A DNA stretch of 36,831 nucleotides from a virus. The stretch is taken from positions 1-36,831 of the IMG/VR virus record IMGVR_UViG_3300019776_000933. One strand, 5' to 3'. The translations under genes were made by a program, and so were the position numbers. Positions 24,806-32,112 of the stretch are shown piece after piece. Below the pieces are notes generated by a model that made no database searches, had not been told where the DNA came from, and saw only the letters and a list, made by a program, of their open reading frames with translations. Position 1 is the first letter of the stretch. The number at the start of each line of letters is the position of its first letter.

Positions 24806-26485
24806 TCAGACGTAGACCGGATCAAAAATAAAGTCATTTAAATTTCCATTGTCGACATACATCAGGGCGCGCCCCATGGCTATTAACATGGCCACCGGCG
24901 CATCAATTTTTTCGTCTGGCTTGTTTTTCGTCGGGTGTCTTAAACCGCTAAATTGGGATTCACGCATCACCACATTGGCTATCATCCACTCCACAGCGCT
25001 ATTTCCTTCGTGATGCAATTCACAGGTTAAGACTTGATTTTCTATTTCGATAATGGGCAGAGTGAAGTGCGATGCAGTTTGCGCGATTTCCACCATCGGC
25101 AAACCATCCTCAGCTAATTTTGCAACGAAATACGCGGCAAACTTGGGGTCGTAAGGCACTTCTTTGACATCGAACTGTTGCGCAAAGCGTTTGATGTCAT
25201 GTCGAATCACATCAAAGTCCGTGGCATTACCCTCCGTAACAATCAGTTCACCGCGTTGCTGATAGCGACGGTAGTGCTGATTTTCCTGTTTATTGACTTC
25301 GTATTCGTTGAGATAGAGTCTAAAAAAGACGTAGAACTGACGGTAGCGTTTAAACACCAGACATACAGCAGCGATGTCACTTTTTTCTGCTAAATCAATG
25401 CCTATCCAGCATTCCTGACCAGCGAAATCCTCCAGACGTAATGTCTTATCTCCACACTTACGCCAGTCGGCAACAGGTATCCATGATTCGCCACCAGATA
25501 GCCAGATATTGAGGCGCTTAGTTTTAAAGTTGGGTTGCTCACTAGGCTGAGTTTTAGCGCGTTCGCATGCGCCATGTAATCCAGCTTCATATACCGATAC
25601 CCCTAAATTGGGATTGGCTTTTGCCCATTCGATAGGGTCATCCCACTTTTCCCGGTCATCGACGGTGTAGATAATTCCGAGGAAGTCATCGTCTTCGATT
25701 ACGCCTTCCAGTACTTTTTTTGCGTAACAATGCTGCTCATACCCGAAACTGCTTAAGTCAAATCCGGCCGTGGTGATTTGCCAGAGCATAGGTTGTAAGC
25801 GTGAACCTTGGCCGGACTTGATCACGTCAAAAATGGTGCGGTCAGGATGGGCGTGGACTTCATCTAATATCGCGCCGTGCGGATTTAATCCATCCATCGA
25901 TTTGGAATCGCGACCTAGCGGTACAAATTTATCGGCTTTATCTTTAATAAATAATTCACTGCGCCGTTCACTAATGTGGCGACGCAATTGCGGACTGGCT
26001 TTCACCATGCGTATCGCTTCATCGTGCGTGATTTTGGCCTGATCCATTTTAGTTGCAGCGGTATACACTTCAGAACCGCCTTCACCATCAAAGAAAAACA
26101 AATACAAACCGATGCCAGAGAGCTTGGTACTTTTACCATTTTTTCTCGGCACCTCTTCCCAGACTTCACGAAACCGCCTTGTGCCATCGTGACGCATCCA
26201 ACCAAACGCTAATGCGACCCAGAATTGTTGCCACGGTGCGAGCTCTAATTGTTTTCCTGCCCATTCACCTTTGGAGTGACGCAGGAATAGAAACGATTCC
26301 AGCGCGTGTTGAGCGTGGGCATCGCTGAACCAGAATCCGGTTGCTTCGCATTTGCCCAAGTCACGGTAGTGGCGCTCTACGGCTAGCTTTGTCCATTTAC
26401 AAACCGCTATTTCACCGGACATGACCGCGCGACCGTATGCTTCCCAGTCATAAGAACGCAGGTCATTTAAATTCATCTTTTGCAT
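24806..26485 (-). CDS. terL: Terminase large subunit
   Basis: 559 aa, packaging motor. ATPase: Walker A PRKNGKST (113-120), Walker B AILDE (205-209), and a coupling-type segment around QITTAG. The C-terminal nuclease has ECWIGIDLAEKSDIAAV with a metal-binding Asp, and GNATDFDVIRHDIKRF. HK97/P27-type TerL. It cuts concatemers and pumps DNA into the prohead. Confidence 0.96.
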   Translation of the reverse strand: MQKMNLNDLRSYDWEAYGRAVMSGEIAVCKWTKLAVERHYRDLGKCEATGFWFSDAHAQHALESFLFLRHSKGEWAGKQLELAPWQQFWVALAFGWMRHDGTRRFREVWEEVPRKNGKSTKLSGIGLYLFFFDGEGGSEVYTAATKMDQAKITHDEAIRMVKASPQLRRHISERRSELFIKDKADKFVPLGRDSKSMDGLNPHGAILDEVHAHPDRTIFDVIKSGQGSRLQPMLWQITTAGFDLSSFGYEQHCYAKKVLEGVIEDDDFLGIIYTVDDREKWDDPIEWAKANPNLGVSVYEAGLHGACERAKTQPSEQPNFKTKRLNIWLSGGESWIPVADWRKCGDKTLRLEDFAGQECWIGIDLAEKSDIAAVCLVFKRYRQFYVFFRLYLNEYEVNKQENQHYRRYQQRGELIVTEGNATDFDVIRHDIKRFAQQFDVKEVPYDPKFAAYFVAKLAEDGLPMVEIAQTASHFTLPIIEIENQVLTCELHHEGNSAVEWMIANVVMRESQFSGLRHPTKNKPDEKIDAPVAMLIAMGRALMYVDNGNLNDFIFDPVYV

Positions 26486-26489
26486 GGGC

Positions 26490-27011
26490 TTAGTCCGTTT
26501 TGACTAAGCGCATACCAATTTCCGCTTTTCGTTGTTTATGTTCTGCAATCGGGTCAGCAAATAAATCGCCTTGCGGGGATGCGGTTTCTGACCCTTTAAT
26601 TTTCTGAAAACTGGGGATGGTCAATGCTGCTTCCGGCAGCCAGTCCAATAAGGATTTCTTATGGTCGCGCACGACGTAATACAACGGATGTGGTTGGCGA
26701 TAACCGTTGGCAGTTTCCGTAATGTAGCTGCCACCGTTAGTGTCTTTATATTTTTCAAGCTCTTCGGTTGCTTCAACCCAATCCACATACGTCCGGCAGA
26801 TGATCGATAACATCAAACCATCTGTGCGATGGATAAGACCGTATTCCAATAATGCTTGAGTGACGTGCTGCCAGATCTTTTTTTCGGTTGCCGATAATTT
26901 AGTCGGCATATCTGGAATTTCAGAAACGATGGACGAGCCAAGCCCCTTACCAGAATCTGCTAACGCGTTATTCACGCTCGGCAGCCCGGTAAATCGGCTT
27001 GCTACGCTCAT
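26490..27011 (-). CDS. terS: Terminase small subunit (P27 family)
   Basis: 173 aa of the P27 type: MPTKLSATEKKIWQHVTQAL, GLIHRTDGLMLSIICRTYVDW, NGYRQPHPLYYVVRDHKKSL. It recognises the packaging site and directs the large subunit. A gap of 4 bases separates it from terL. The upstream 150 bases probably hold the packaging site. Confidence 0.93.
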   Translation of the reverse strand: MSVASRFTGLPSVNNALADSGKGLGSSIVSEIPDMPTKLSATEKKIWQHVTQALLEYGLIHRTDGLMLSIICRTYVDWVEATEELEKYKDTNGGSYITETANGYRQPHPLYYVVRDHKKSLLDWLPEAALTIPSFQKIKGSETASPQGDLFADPIAEHKQRKAEIGMRLVKTD

Positions 27012-27164
27012 GTTGGTGCTGTTCTGCTGTTGGCACTACCTGTTGAATTAATGGGCTGGTTTGAACACCCCCCCATCCTGAAAATGTTACGCGCGCAAAA
27101 TTAGACGAAACTGGCGGTCTTTTTCAAAATAGAGTTGAACTTTCGTCCCGCCCCCTCCATCCCG
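27012..27164 (-). other. Probable packaging (cos) region
   Basis: A noncoding stretch between the HNH nuclease and terminase genes with a run of seven Cs (27068-27074), GCGCGC, and a pyrimidine-rich stretch CCCGCCCCCTCC. HK97-type phages with an HNH partner carry their cos site just upstream of the small terminase gene. No cleavage point can be read, so this is positional inference. Confidence 0.35.
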
Positions 27165-27575
27165 TCATTGCTTTCTTGCGGCGCATTCCTCTGCTTGCTT
27201 CGTGCTGTTGTGATGTGGGCCGCACAAGGCCTGCCAGTTGCCTTTGCTATCCCAGAATAGCCCTTGCGCTTGTCTGATTGCTTGTTGATTACCGCTATCG
27301 ATAGCTTCTTTCAAGCGATGCGGTTTGATGTGATCAACCACTGAAGCGGCGCGAATAATTCCTTTACGCTGACAGTACACACACAATGGATGCGCTTGTA
27401 AATAATAACGCCTTGCCTTCACCCACGCGCTGGTATAACCACGCTCGTGCGCTGTGCCGCGTCGGGCATTGTCTTCACTGTGTTTGAGTTGAGTATGTTT
27501 GGCACAGTAACCGGCCACCTCAATCAATACGCCGCAACCAGCACGACGACAAACTGATTTAGCACGACTTACCAT
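27165..27575 (-). CDS. HNH endonuclease (terminase partner)
   Basis: 136 aa. The N-terminal CRRAGCGVLIE with Cys and later CVYCQRKG look zinc-binding; the HNH core is VVDHIKPHR, FWDSKGNWQALCGPHHNSTK. HNH proteins next to terminase in HK97-type phages (HK97 gp74-like) help the terminase cut at cos. Its position supports this rather than a homing nuclease. Confidence 0.92.
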   Translation of the reverse strand: MVSRAKSVCRRAGCGVLIEVAGYCAKHTQLKHSEDNARRGTAHERGYTSAWVKARRYYLQAHPLCVYCQRKGIIRAASVVDHIKPHRLKEAIDSGNQQAIRQAQGLFWDSKGNWQALCGPHHNSTKQAEECAARKQ

Positions 27576-27591
27576 TTAATTTTTCCCATGA

Positions 27592-27625
27592 AAAAAGCCC
27601 GACTGAATTAACAATCGGGCTTTTT
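27592..27625. terminator. Strong bidirectional terminator
   Basis: AAAAAGCCCGA and TCGGGCTTTTT form a perfect 11-bp stem with a 12-base loop, with A and T runs on both sides, so it works on both strands. It separates the H-NS-like gene from the HNH/terminase operon. Confidence 0.95.
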
Positions 27626-27643
27626 ATTGAGTGAATGTATTTT

Positions 27644-27955
27644 TTACTTCACAAGCAAGTCGTTTAAGTTGCCACCTTTGGCAATATAATCCGCCACCCA
27701 TTTGGGCTGTTTTCCTCTGCCTGTCCACGTATCGTCGCCCTGCTTATATTTGACAGCAGCAGTAGAGCCTTTAAGGGAGGTGCTTTTGAGGGAAACTCCT
27801 TTATTTACTAATCCTAACTCCTTTGCAGTCAGAGAATAAGCTTTAATTTTTGCCTTGATTTCGTCAATGACAACAGATCTATTTTGTCTTGCAATTTCTT
27901 CTGCTTTCTTTTGAAGTGCACTAATTTGTTGCTGAATTTGTTCTAGCTCATCCAT
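27644..27955 (-). CDS. H-NS-like nucleoid protein
   Basis: 103 aa: an N-terminal coiled coil for dimerisation (MDELEQIQQQISALQKKAEE) and a C-terminal AT-hook-like motif TWTGRGKQPKWVADYI, the beta-proteobacterial H-NS form. H-NS proteins silence AT-rich DNA. In a phage it could silence host genes or its own cargo, or replace host H-NS. It sits between two terminators, so it is its own transcription unit. Confidence 0.9.
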   Translation of the reverse strand: MDELEQIQQQISALQKKAEEIARQNRSVVIDEIKAKIKAYSLTAKELGLVNKGVSLKSTSLKGSTAAVKYKQGDDTWTGRGKQPKWVADYIAKGGNLNDLLVK

Positions 27956-28075
27956 TAAAATTCCTTATCATTAATTACATTGCCAACGCACAAGCATATC
28001 AATTGGTAGGCGATAGGTAAAAAGGAATATTTATTGAAAGCACACCAATGAAATTATTCGTTTTGTCACGCCGAT

Positions 28076-28099
28076 AAAAAAAGCCCACCGAAGTGAGCT
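28076..28099 (-). terminator. Terminator before the H-NS-like gene
   Basis: On the minus strand AGCTCAC-TTCG-GTGGGCT is followed by six Ts. A 7-bp stem with UUCG loop, downstream of the Q-position gene, typical for ending the early transcript. Confidence 0.88.
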
Positions 28100-28139
28100 A
28101 ACTTTTCTTTGGACGTAAGTTTTCCGTCCAAGCCGAATA

Positions 28140-28517
28140 TTAGTAGAAATAACTCCGCGTTGCAACATTATTTTTTAATTTTTTTTCTAATTCTTTTTCT
28201 GCCTCAACAACAACGGCAAAAAAATTCAATTGAGGGAACCGCCACACCGTCGCCACCGAGCATCGTTTACGTATCGCCCATGCGTGATGTGTTTTTAAAC
28301 TCTCGACCATGGCGTCCACTGCCATTCCCGCATCACGTTCTAAAGCAAAATAGATTTGCTCTGAACTGCGTCCTGTATCCCCCACTAATCCGATGGATTT
28401 ACCACGCCATCCTATGTCCAAATCATCGTATTCGAGCCAGCGTACCCAGCAATCCAAACATAGATCGAGCGGTGTCTGTTCGATAAAATACTCTTCAATT
28501 TTTCTGTTTGCTCGCAT
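28140..28517 (-). CDS. Conserved phage protein in the antiterminator (Q) position
   Basis: 125 aa: an N-terminal part CLDCWVRWLEYDDLDIGWRG and a C-terminal helical part AVDAMVESLKTHHAWAIRKR, then SVATVWRFP and a helix KELEKKLKNN. The spacing of helix and AVDAMVESL resembles Q-like antiterminators and sigma-region-4-like phage activators, and it lies after the replication genes and before the late operon, where lambda has Q. Late genes here are full of terminators, which fits a need for antitermination. The match is weak, so the function is inferred. Confidence 0.5.
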   Translation of the reverse strand: MRANRKIEEYFIEQTPLDLCLDCWVRWLEYDDLDIGWRGKSIGLVGDTGRSSEQIYFALERDAGMAVDAMVESLKTHHAWAIRKRCSVATVWRFPQLNFFAVVVEAEKELEKKLKNNVATRSYFY

Positions 28518-28548
28518 GGTGTTCCCTTAAGTTTTATGGACATATTTT

Positions 28549-29256
28549 TTATTGTGCACGTCTGAGACGTAACGCTTCCTGCGCCATCTTTTCTGCAATC
28601 AATGGTACTGACTCACCGAGTTGCATCTTGCGTTCGATTTCTTTCGCCCATTGCAGATGATCGACATTGGGATCGATTGATTTCGACTGAAAGCGGTGAA
28701 TTGCTTTGCCAAGTTCAGCAACACCATGCGCCGACATCTCCGTCGACTTCAGGTTGACACCTATCTGCAACGCGGTTTCCGGTATTGGAGGCCACGCTCC
28801 TTTGGCTACTTCATCCGATAAAAGTTTGCTCCAACGCCCCTTTAAATACGCGAACGATTGTGCCCGGAATTCATACCCACCGATGGCACGCCATGCCCAG
28901 TAAATGGCCGGGCTTGACCAGACGTTTGGTTTGCCTTCTTCCCGTGCAAGCCCTTGTTCCAACGCTTCGTAAAAAGCGATTTGTGCGTCTATCGTTGGTC
29001 TGCATAATTTAAAAAATTCCGGCAACGATGGCGGCCATTCGCGGGTCATCAATGCTGCCACGCCACGGCATAACTCTTCTTTGGACAACAGATGCATTTG
29101 CTGTCCCCATACGGCTTTGACATCGTCCATATTGGCATTGGCAAACATGTCCAGAAAGCGATTACCGTAGCAAGCTTGCATTCTGCTAAACAGCTTTTCA
29201 ACCCACTGCATTGGTACGGATGGCTGTGCCTGATCCAATATCGATGATGCTTCCAT
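28549..29256 (-). CDS. Replication protein P-like (helicase loader)
   Basis: 235 aa: VEKLFSRMQACYGNRFLDMF, then EWPPSLPEFFKLCRPTIDAQ, SSPAIYWAWRAIGGYEFRAQ. This is the pattern of phage P/DnaT-like replication proteins in beta-proteobacterial prophages, which load the host helicase. GGGAGGAG lies just before the ATG, so I keep this start even though the gene overlaps the O-like gene by 59 bases. Confidence 0.75.
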   Translation of the reverse strand: MEASSILDQAQPSVPMQWVEKLFSRMQACYGNRFLDMFANANMDDVKAVWGQQMHLLSKEELCRGVAALMTREWPPSLPEFFKLCRPTIDAQIAFYEALEQGLAREEGKPNVWSSPAIYWAWRAIGGYEFRAQSFAYLKGRWSKLLSDEVAKGAWPPIPETALQIGVNLKSTEMSAHGVAELGKAIHRFQSKSIDPNVDHLQWAKEIERKMQLGESVPLIAEKMAQEALRLRRAQ

Positions 29257-29980
29257 GTGCTCCTCCCGCCCCTGAAATTGCTTCCGCTACTGCTCTGCGC
29301 GCTTTGTCCTTTTCGGACTCAAATCCTCTTGCGGGTGTTGCTCGGGGCAATGCAGTCCATGCACGCGATTCGTTGCGACACCAGTTGCGCCATGTGGCTT
29401 CCCAATCTTTTTTGACACCACCATTTGATAGCCAGTGATCGTGAAATTTCTCCGCTACCTTGCGTAAATGCTCTGCTGACCAGTTCGGATATTCGACCAA
29501 TGCCCATTCCCCCATTTTTTTGGGCAATTGCCAATCCACTGGCAATGCCGTTTTTTGTCGCGCTGTTCGACCACCACGGTTAGGTAATGGTTCAATTGAT
29601 GGTTCTTTGACGGTTATGGGTGCGAAATTCGTAGGGGGTCGGTGCGAAATCTGCGGAGGCGGTAGCGTCGAATTCTGCGGGGGAGAGTGCAAGCTTTGAG
29701 GGGGGTTATATTCCGCGGGGATGCTAATTTTGCTGGGGTTGATGTAATAAATTGTGCTTCTGCCGCTGCGCATAACGCGACGAACTATTCCGTCAGTTTC
29801 TAACTGTTTGACATGCTGCTGCACCGTTCGTTCGCCCATACTGCACTTTTCTTCGAGGATGGCGACGGATGGATAACATTCGCCCTGATCGTTCGCGCTA
29901 TCGCACAGCGCTAGCAGCACCATTTTGCGACCACTGGGCATCGTTGATTTCCATGCTAAGGTCATTAATGCAATACTCAT
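29198..29980 (-). CDS. O-like replication initiator with winged helix domain
   Basis: 260 aa. The N-terminal domain (about 1-80) is a winged helix: MVLLALCDSANDQGECYPSV, AILEEKCSMGERTVQQHVK, then GIVRRVMRSGRSTIYYINP. A proline-rich linker with repeated PPQ/PPT (about 92-117) follows, encoded by iteron-like DNA repeats. The C-terminus (DWQLPKKMGEWALVEYPNWS, WEATWRNWCRNESRAW) is typical of the family. Lambda O binds iterons inside its own gene to start replication; the same arrangement is seen here. Confidence 0.85.
   Translation of the reverse strand: MSIALMTLAWKSTMPSGRKMVLLALCDSANDQGECYPSVAILEEKCSMGERTVQQHVKQLETDGIVRRVMRSGRSTIYYINPSKISIPAEYNPPQSLHSPPQNSTLPPPQISHRPPTNFAPITVKEPSIEPLPNRGGRTARQKTALPVDWQLPKKMGEWALVEYPNWSAEHLRKVAEKFHDHWLSNGGVKKDWEATWRNWCRNESRAWTALPRATPARGFESEKDKARRAVAEAISGAGGAHGSIIDIGSGTAIRTNAVG
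29618..29722 (+). repeat. Iteron-like repeats inside the O-like gene, probable phage origin
   Basis: Imperfect direct repeats of about 21 bases: GGTGCGAAATTCGTAGGGGG, GGTGCGAAATCTGCGGAGG, GCGTCGAATTCTGCGGGGG, AGTGCAAGCTTTGAGGGGGG, and a partial fifth TATTCCGCGGGGATG. Units are spaced about 21-24 bases, two helical turns, each with a central near-palindrome (GAATTC-like). An AT-rich stretch follows. This is the layout of lambda ori, but the repeats also encode the Pro-rich linker, so some similarity could come from codon repetition. Confidence 0.6.
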
Positions 29981-30110
29981 TACATGCTCCTCAAATAATT
30001 TTTGTTATTCATTAGTAAAATTTAATGGAACGAAGTTTAGAATAATATAAACTTTAAGTAAAGTATATTATTTACCAAATGTTTAGAGAATTCTGTTTTA
30101 ATGGTGACCT
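29981..30110. promoter_or_regulatory. Divergent control region between repressor-like and replication genes
   Basis: A very AT-rich 130-base gap between divergent genes, as in lambda PRM/PR. It contains the inverted repeat ACTTTA-AG-TAAAGT (30051-30064), a candidate operator, and several TATAAT-like hexamers (TATATT, AATATA). Exact promoters cannot be fixed by eye. Confidence 0.5.
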
Positions 30111-30560
30111 ATGAATATTTTTGAGAATCGCCGTAAATGGCTTGAATTTTGGATTGCTGTAAAAGCAGGTGGAAGTCGTGCGAACTTTGAGCGCATATTT
30201 GGCTACAGCAAATCGCAACTCACCCAATTTTTATCGGATACCTACCGCAGCGGGCGCAGTATTGGCGATAACGCGGCACGTAACATTGAAAAGGCCGTTG
30301 GTGCAACTGACCGCATCATGGATACCGATTTTGAAGAGAGTTTAAAAAAGAGTAGCTCCCATCCATCACGCGATACCTCCTCAATCAACATCATTAACAC
30401 CGTTCATGCATCGCAATTATCATTAATCCATGTCGATGCAAATGAAATTAGGTTGCTCACGCAATATCGGCAAGCAGATGAAATTGGACGCTCTTTAATA
30501 GAAAGCGCAGCTGAAAATGCGCCTAAAGTTCCTAACGTGTTTCTTTCTGCGAAAAAATAA
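30111..30560 (+). CDS. Short XRE-type repressor-like protein
   Basis: 149 aa. The N-terminal helix-turn-helix region reads NRRKWLEFWIAVKAGGSRAN, FERIFGYSKSQLTQFLSDTY, then DNAARNIEKAVG, a pattern common in Burkholderiales prophage regulators. The C-terminal ~70 residues are helical and lack the LexA/CI Ser-Lys peptidase motifs, so it is not a RecA-cleavable CI. It is transcribed away from the replication operon, where lambda has CI. Role inferred: the prophage repressor or a Cro-like regulator. Confidence 0.75.
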   Translation: MNIFENRRKWLEFWIAVKAGGSRANFERIFGYSKSQLTQFLSDTYRSGRSIGDNAARNIEKAVGATDRIMDTDFEESLKKSSSHPSRDTSSINIINTVHASQLSLIHVDANEIRLLTQYRQADEIGRSLIESAAENAPKVPNVFLSAKK

Positions 30561-30593
30561 TTAACGCCATTTGATTACACCTTAATTTCAAAT

Positions 30594-30743
30594 TCATTTC
30601 TTCACCAAAACCAGCTTCAAATGCGGTTTCCTCGGATGCTTTTCAGCAAACGAAACTACCATTTTCAACACAACGTCCTGCGCCTCTTCTGACATTTTTA
30701 TAAAAGCGTCATTGAGCATTTTTTGTTTTTCTTGGATATTCAC
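30594..30743 (-). CDS. Small conserved-looking phage protein, 49 aa
   Basis: From a GTG start (or an ATG eight codons later): MNIQEKQKMLNDAFIKMSEE, then a helix and a basic C-terminus (EKHPRKPHLKLVLVKK). The frame has a protein-like composition and ends 34 bases after the convergent repressor-like gene. Unknown function. Confidence 0.45.
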   Translation of the reverse strand: MNIQEKQKMLNDAFIKMSEEAQDVVLKMVVSFAEKHPRKPHLKLVLVKK

Positions 30744-30755
30744 GAACCATTACTT

Positions 30756-30968
30756 TCAAGTTAACTGAGGTGGTATTGGTGGAAAAAATAGACTAGAAAC
30801 CGGTGGCTGGCCTGAAAACGCTATATTCCCAGTTTCCGCCCGCAAGCTCAACAGGTGACGGGTTGATATGCGGCTTTCTAACCAGCCATCCGAGGTTGTC
30901 ACAAAAAGGTAAAAAGTTGAACTTTGTGCCCGCTTTGAATTTCTTAACAAGTGACTTAAGTTAAACTT
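30756..30968 (-). other. Structured regulatory region, candidate operators and possible antisense-RNA leader
   Basis: It holds a frame of 64 codons from TTG (SSTFYLFVTTSDGWLESRIS ... QPPVSSLFFPP). This resembles the leader peptides seen next to prophage immunity RNAs of the P4/P1 C4 kind, from memory only. GGTGGCTGG (30802-30810) and CCAGCCATC (30882-30890) can pair. Two palindromes, AAGTT-G-AACTT (30914-30924) and AAGTT-A-AACTT (30958-30968), lie 44 bases apart and look like operators. No function is proven. Confidence 0.35.
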
Positions 30969-31321
30969 TTGATATTATTGTGACACATTCCATCACCCGC
31001 CACGTCATTAAATACATTTACTTTCTCATGGTTTTGAAAATGAAAATGCCGGAGCCTCACCCGAATATCTTTGAAATTATGTTGAAAAAAAGCAGTGAAT
31101 TTGAGTTCGGTAAGGCACAACCAGAGTACGCTCAATTGAATGTCCCCTTTTTTTGAGGCGGAGAGGTACTAAATTTTTAGCGGGAATTTTTGTAGAAGGG
31201 GAACTATTATTTATGACTCAGTCTTGCAAGTTTGAACTGGTGCTACTGCTGGAATGAATCCTTTAAACAACACCATGCGATATTTTTTCTAAACCATGAC
31301 GGAACGGATGTCTCACGAATT
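30969..31321. other. Intergenic junction between prophage and chromosomal genes
   Basis: No convincing gene. The longest plus-strand frame that looks protein-like is 31028-31156 (42 aa, MPEPHPNIFEIMLKKSSEFE ... ending NVPFF), possibly a gene remnant. I see no tRNA fragment here, although the prophage's right end would be expected near this point. Confidence 0.4.
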
Positions 31322-31951
31322 TCAGTGCAATATTTTTTGACAGTCATGCACATTGATATGACCCAATTCAACAGCTCTTGAAATGGCGTGTGACCGACTC
31401 TTTGCACGTAATGCAGTTTTTAACGTTTGACAGACATTGTTGACATGCCCTTCCGTCACGGCTAACTGCTTAGCTATTTCACGAGTCGTCAGACCTCTAT
31501 GTAATAGACACAACAAGTCAAGCTGCCGACGCGTTAACTGTGGAACATCGTCTACAGATTGTTCCGCATTAGAAAATGCACGAATTCCGTCCAATACAGA
31601 ATTGAGAGAAGCAATGTATTCAGCGTAAGAAGCGACCTTACTGATGTAACCGAGCATGCCCATTTTTTGAGCCTCTGCGCTCCACTGCTGATTACCGAAA
31701 CCAGTCACTATCGTAGTGATTTCAGCGACACCCAGTTTTTGAAGCCTACGCGCTAATGTAAGACCATACGCTCCGGGGATATCGATATCCATGAATATCC
31801 GGTACCACGGTTTTTTGGTTTTAAATGTTTCTATGGCAGTTTCCGCTGATAATGTAATAATTATTTCTAAAGATGCATCCATTTTCAACAGTAAATATTT
31901 AGTTACTTCAGCAAAGACAGGGTGGTCTTCTACGATCAGAATTTTTTTCAT
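31322..31951 (-). CDS. LuxR/NarL-type response regulator
   Basis: 209 aa from the ATG at 31951 (MKKILIVEDHPVFAEVTKY); a GTG three codons earlier is the alternative. The receiver domain has the acidic pair VEDHP, a phospho-acceptor Asp in FMDIDIPGAYG, TTIVTGFG and GYISKVA (the conserved Lys). The C-terminal LuxR helix-turn-helix is LTRRQLDLLCLLHRGLTTRE, then IAKQLAVTEGHVNNVCQTL. It lies 160 bases downstream of a hybrid histidine kinase on the same strand, its probable partner. The targets are unknown; the nearby NRPS is one candidate. Confidence 0.92.
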   Translation of the reverse strand: MKKILIVEDHPVFAEVTKYLLLKMDASLEIIITLSAETAIETFKTKKPWYRIFMDIDIPGAYGLTLARRLQKLGVAEITTIVTGFGNQQWSAEAQKMGMLGYISKVASYAEYIASLNSVLDGIRAFSNAEQSVDDVPQLTRRQLDLLCLLHRGLTTREIAKQLAVTEGHVNNVCQTLKTALRAKSRSHAISRAVELGHINVHDCQKILH

Positions 31952-32112
31952 GAGACTCACATACGGTGGGTAAAACTAACCCGGCATTGTAAGTTCATAA
32001 TTAGTATTTTTTATAATCGAAATAATAAAAAGCGGGCGACAACGCCAGCAATATTAAGAAAAATTCCCTATTTTTCTCCTTCAAATTTCCGCTATCTAAG
32101 TAATGGAAAAAT

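Larger units (their letters stand above)
52..30950. mobile_element. Lambda/HK97-like siphovirus prophage with several cargo genes
   Basis: A nearly complete run of siphovirus modules is present on the minus strand: replication, terminase, portal, protease, capsid, connector, tail, lysis. It is bounded on the left by a tRNA-Ala fragment. The right boundary is uncertain: phage-like regulatory sequence continues to about 30.95 kb, and non-phage genes start at 31.3 kb. No integrase, excisionase, recombination genes or full CI repressor were found. The structural genes are intact, so the particle genes look functional even though the lysogeny module looks reduced. Cargo genes are inserted at four places (left end, between I and K, between K and L, and between tape measure and GT). 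Confidence 0.9.

Noticed and set aside
28109-28486. Plus-strand frame of 125 aa
   Set aside because: It is antisense to the Q-position gene and has low-complexity composition without a ribosome site.
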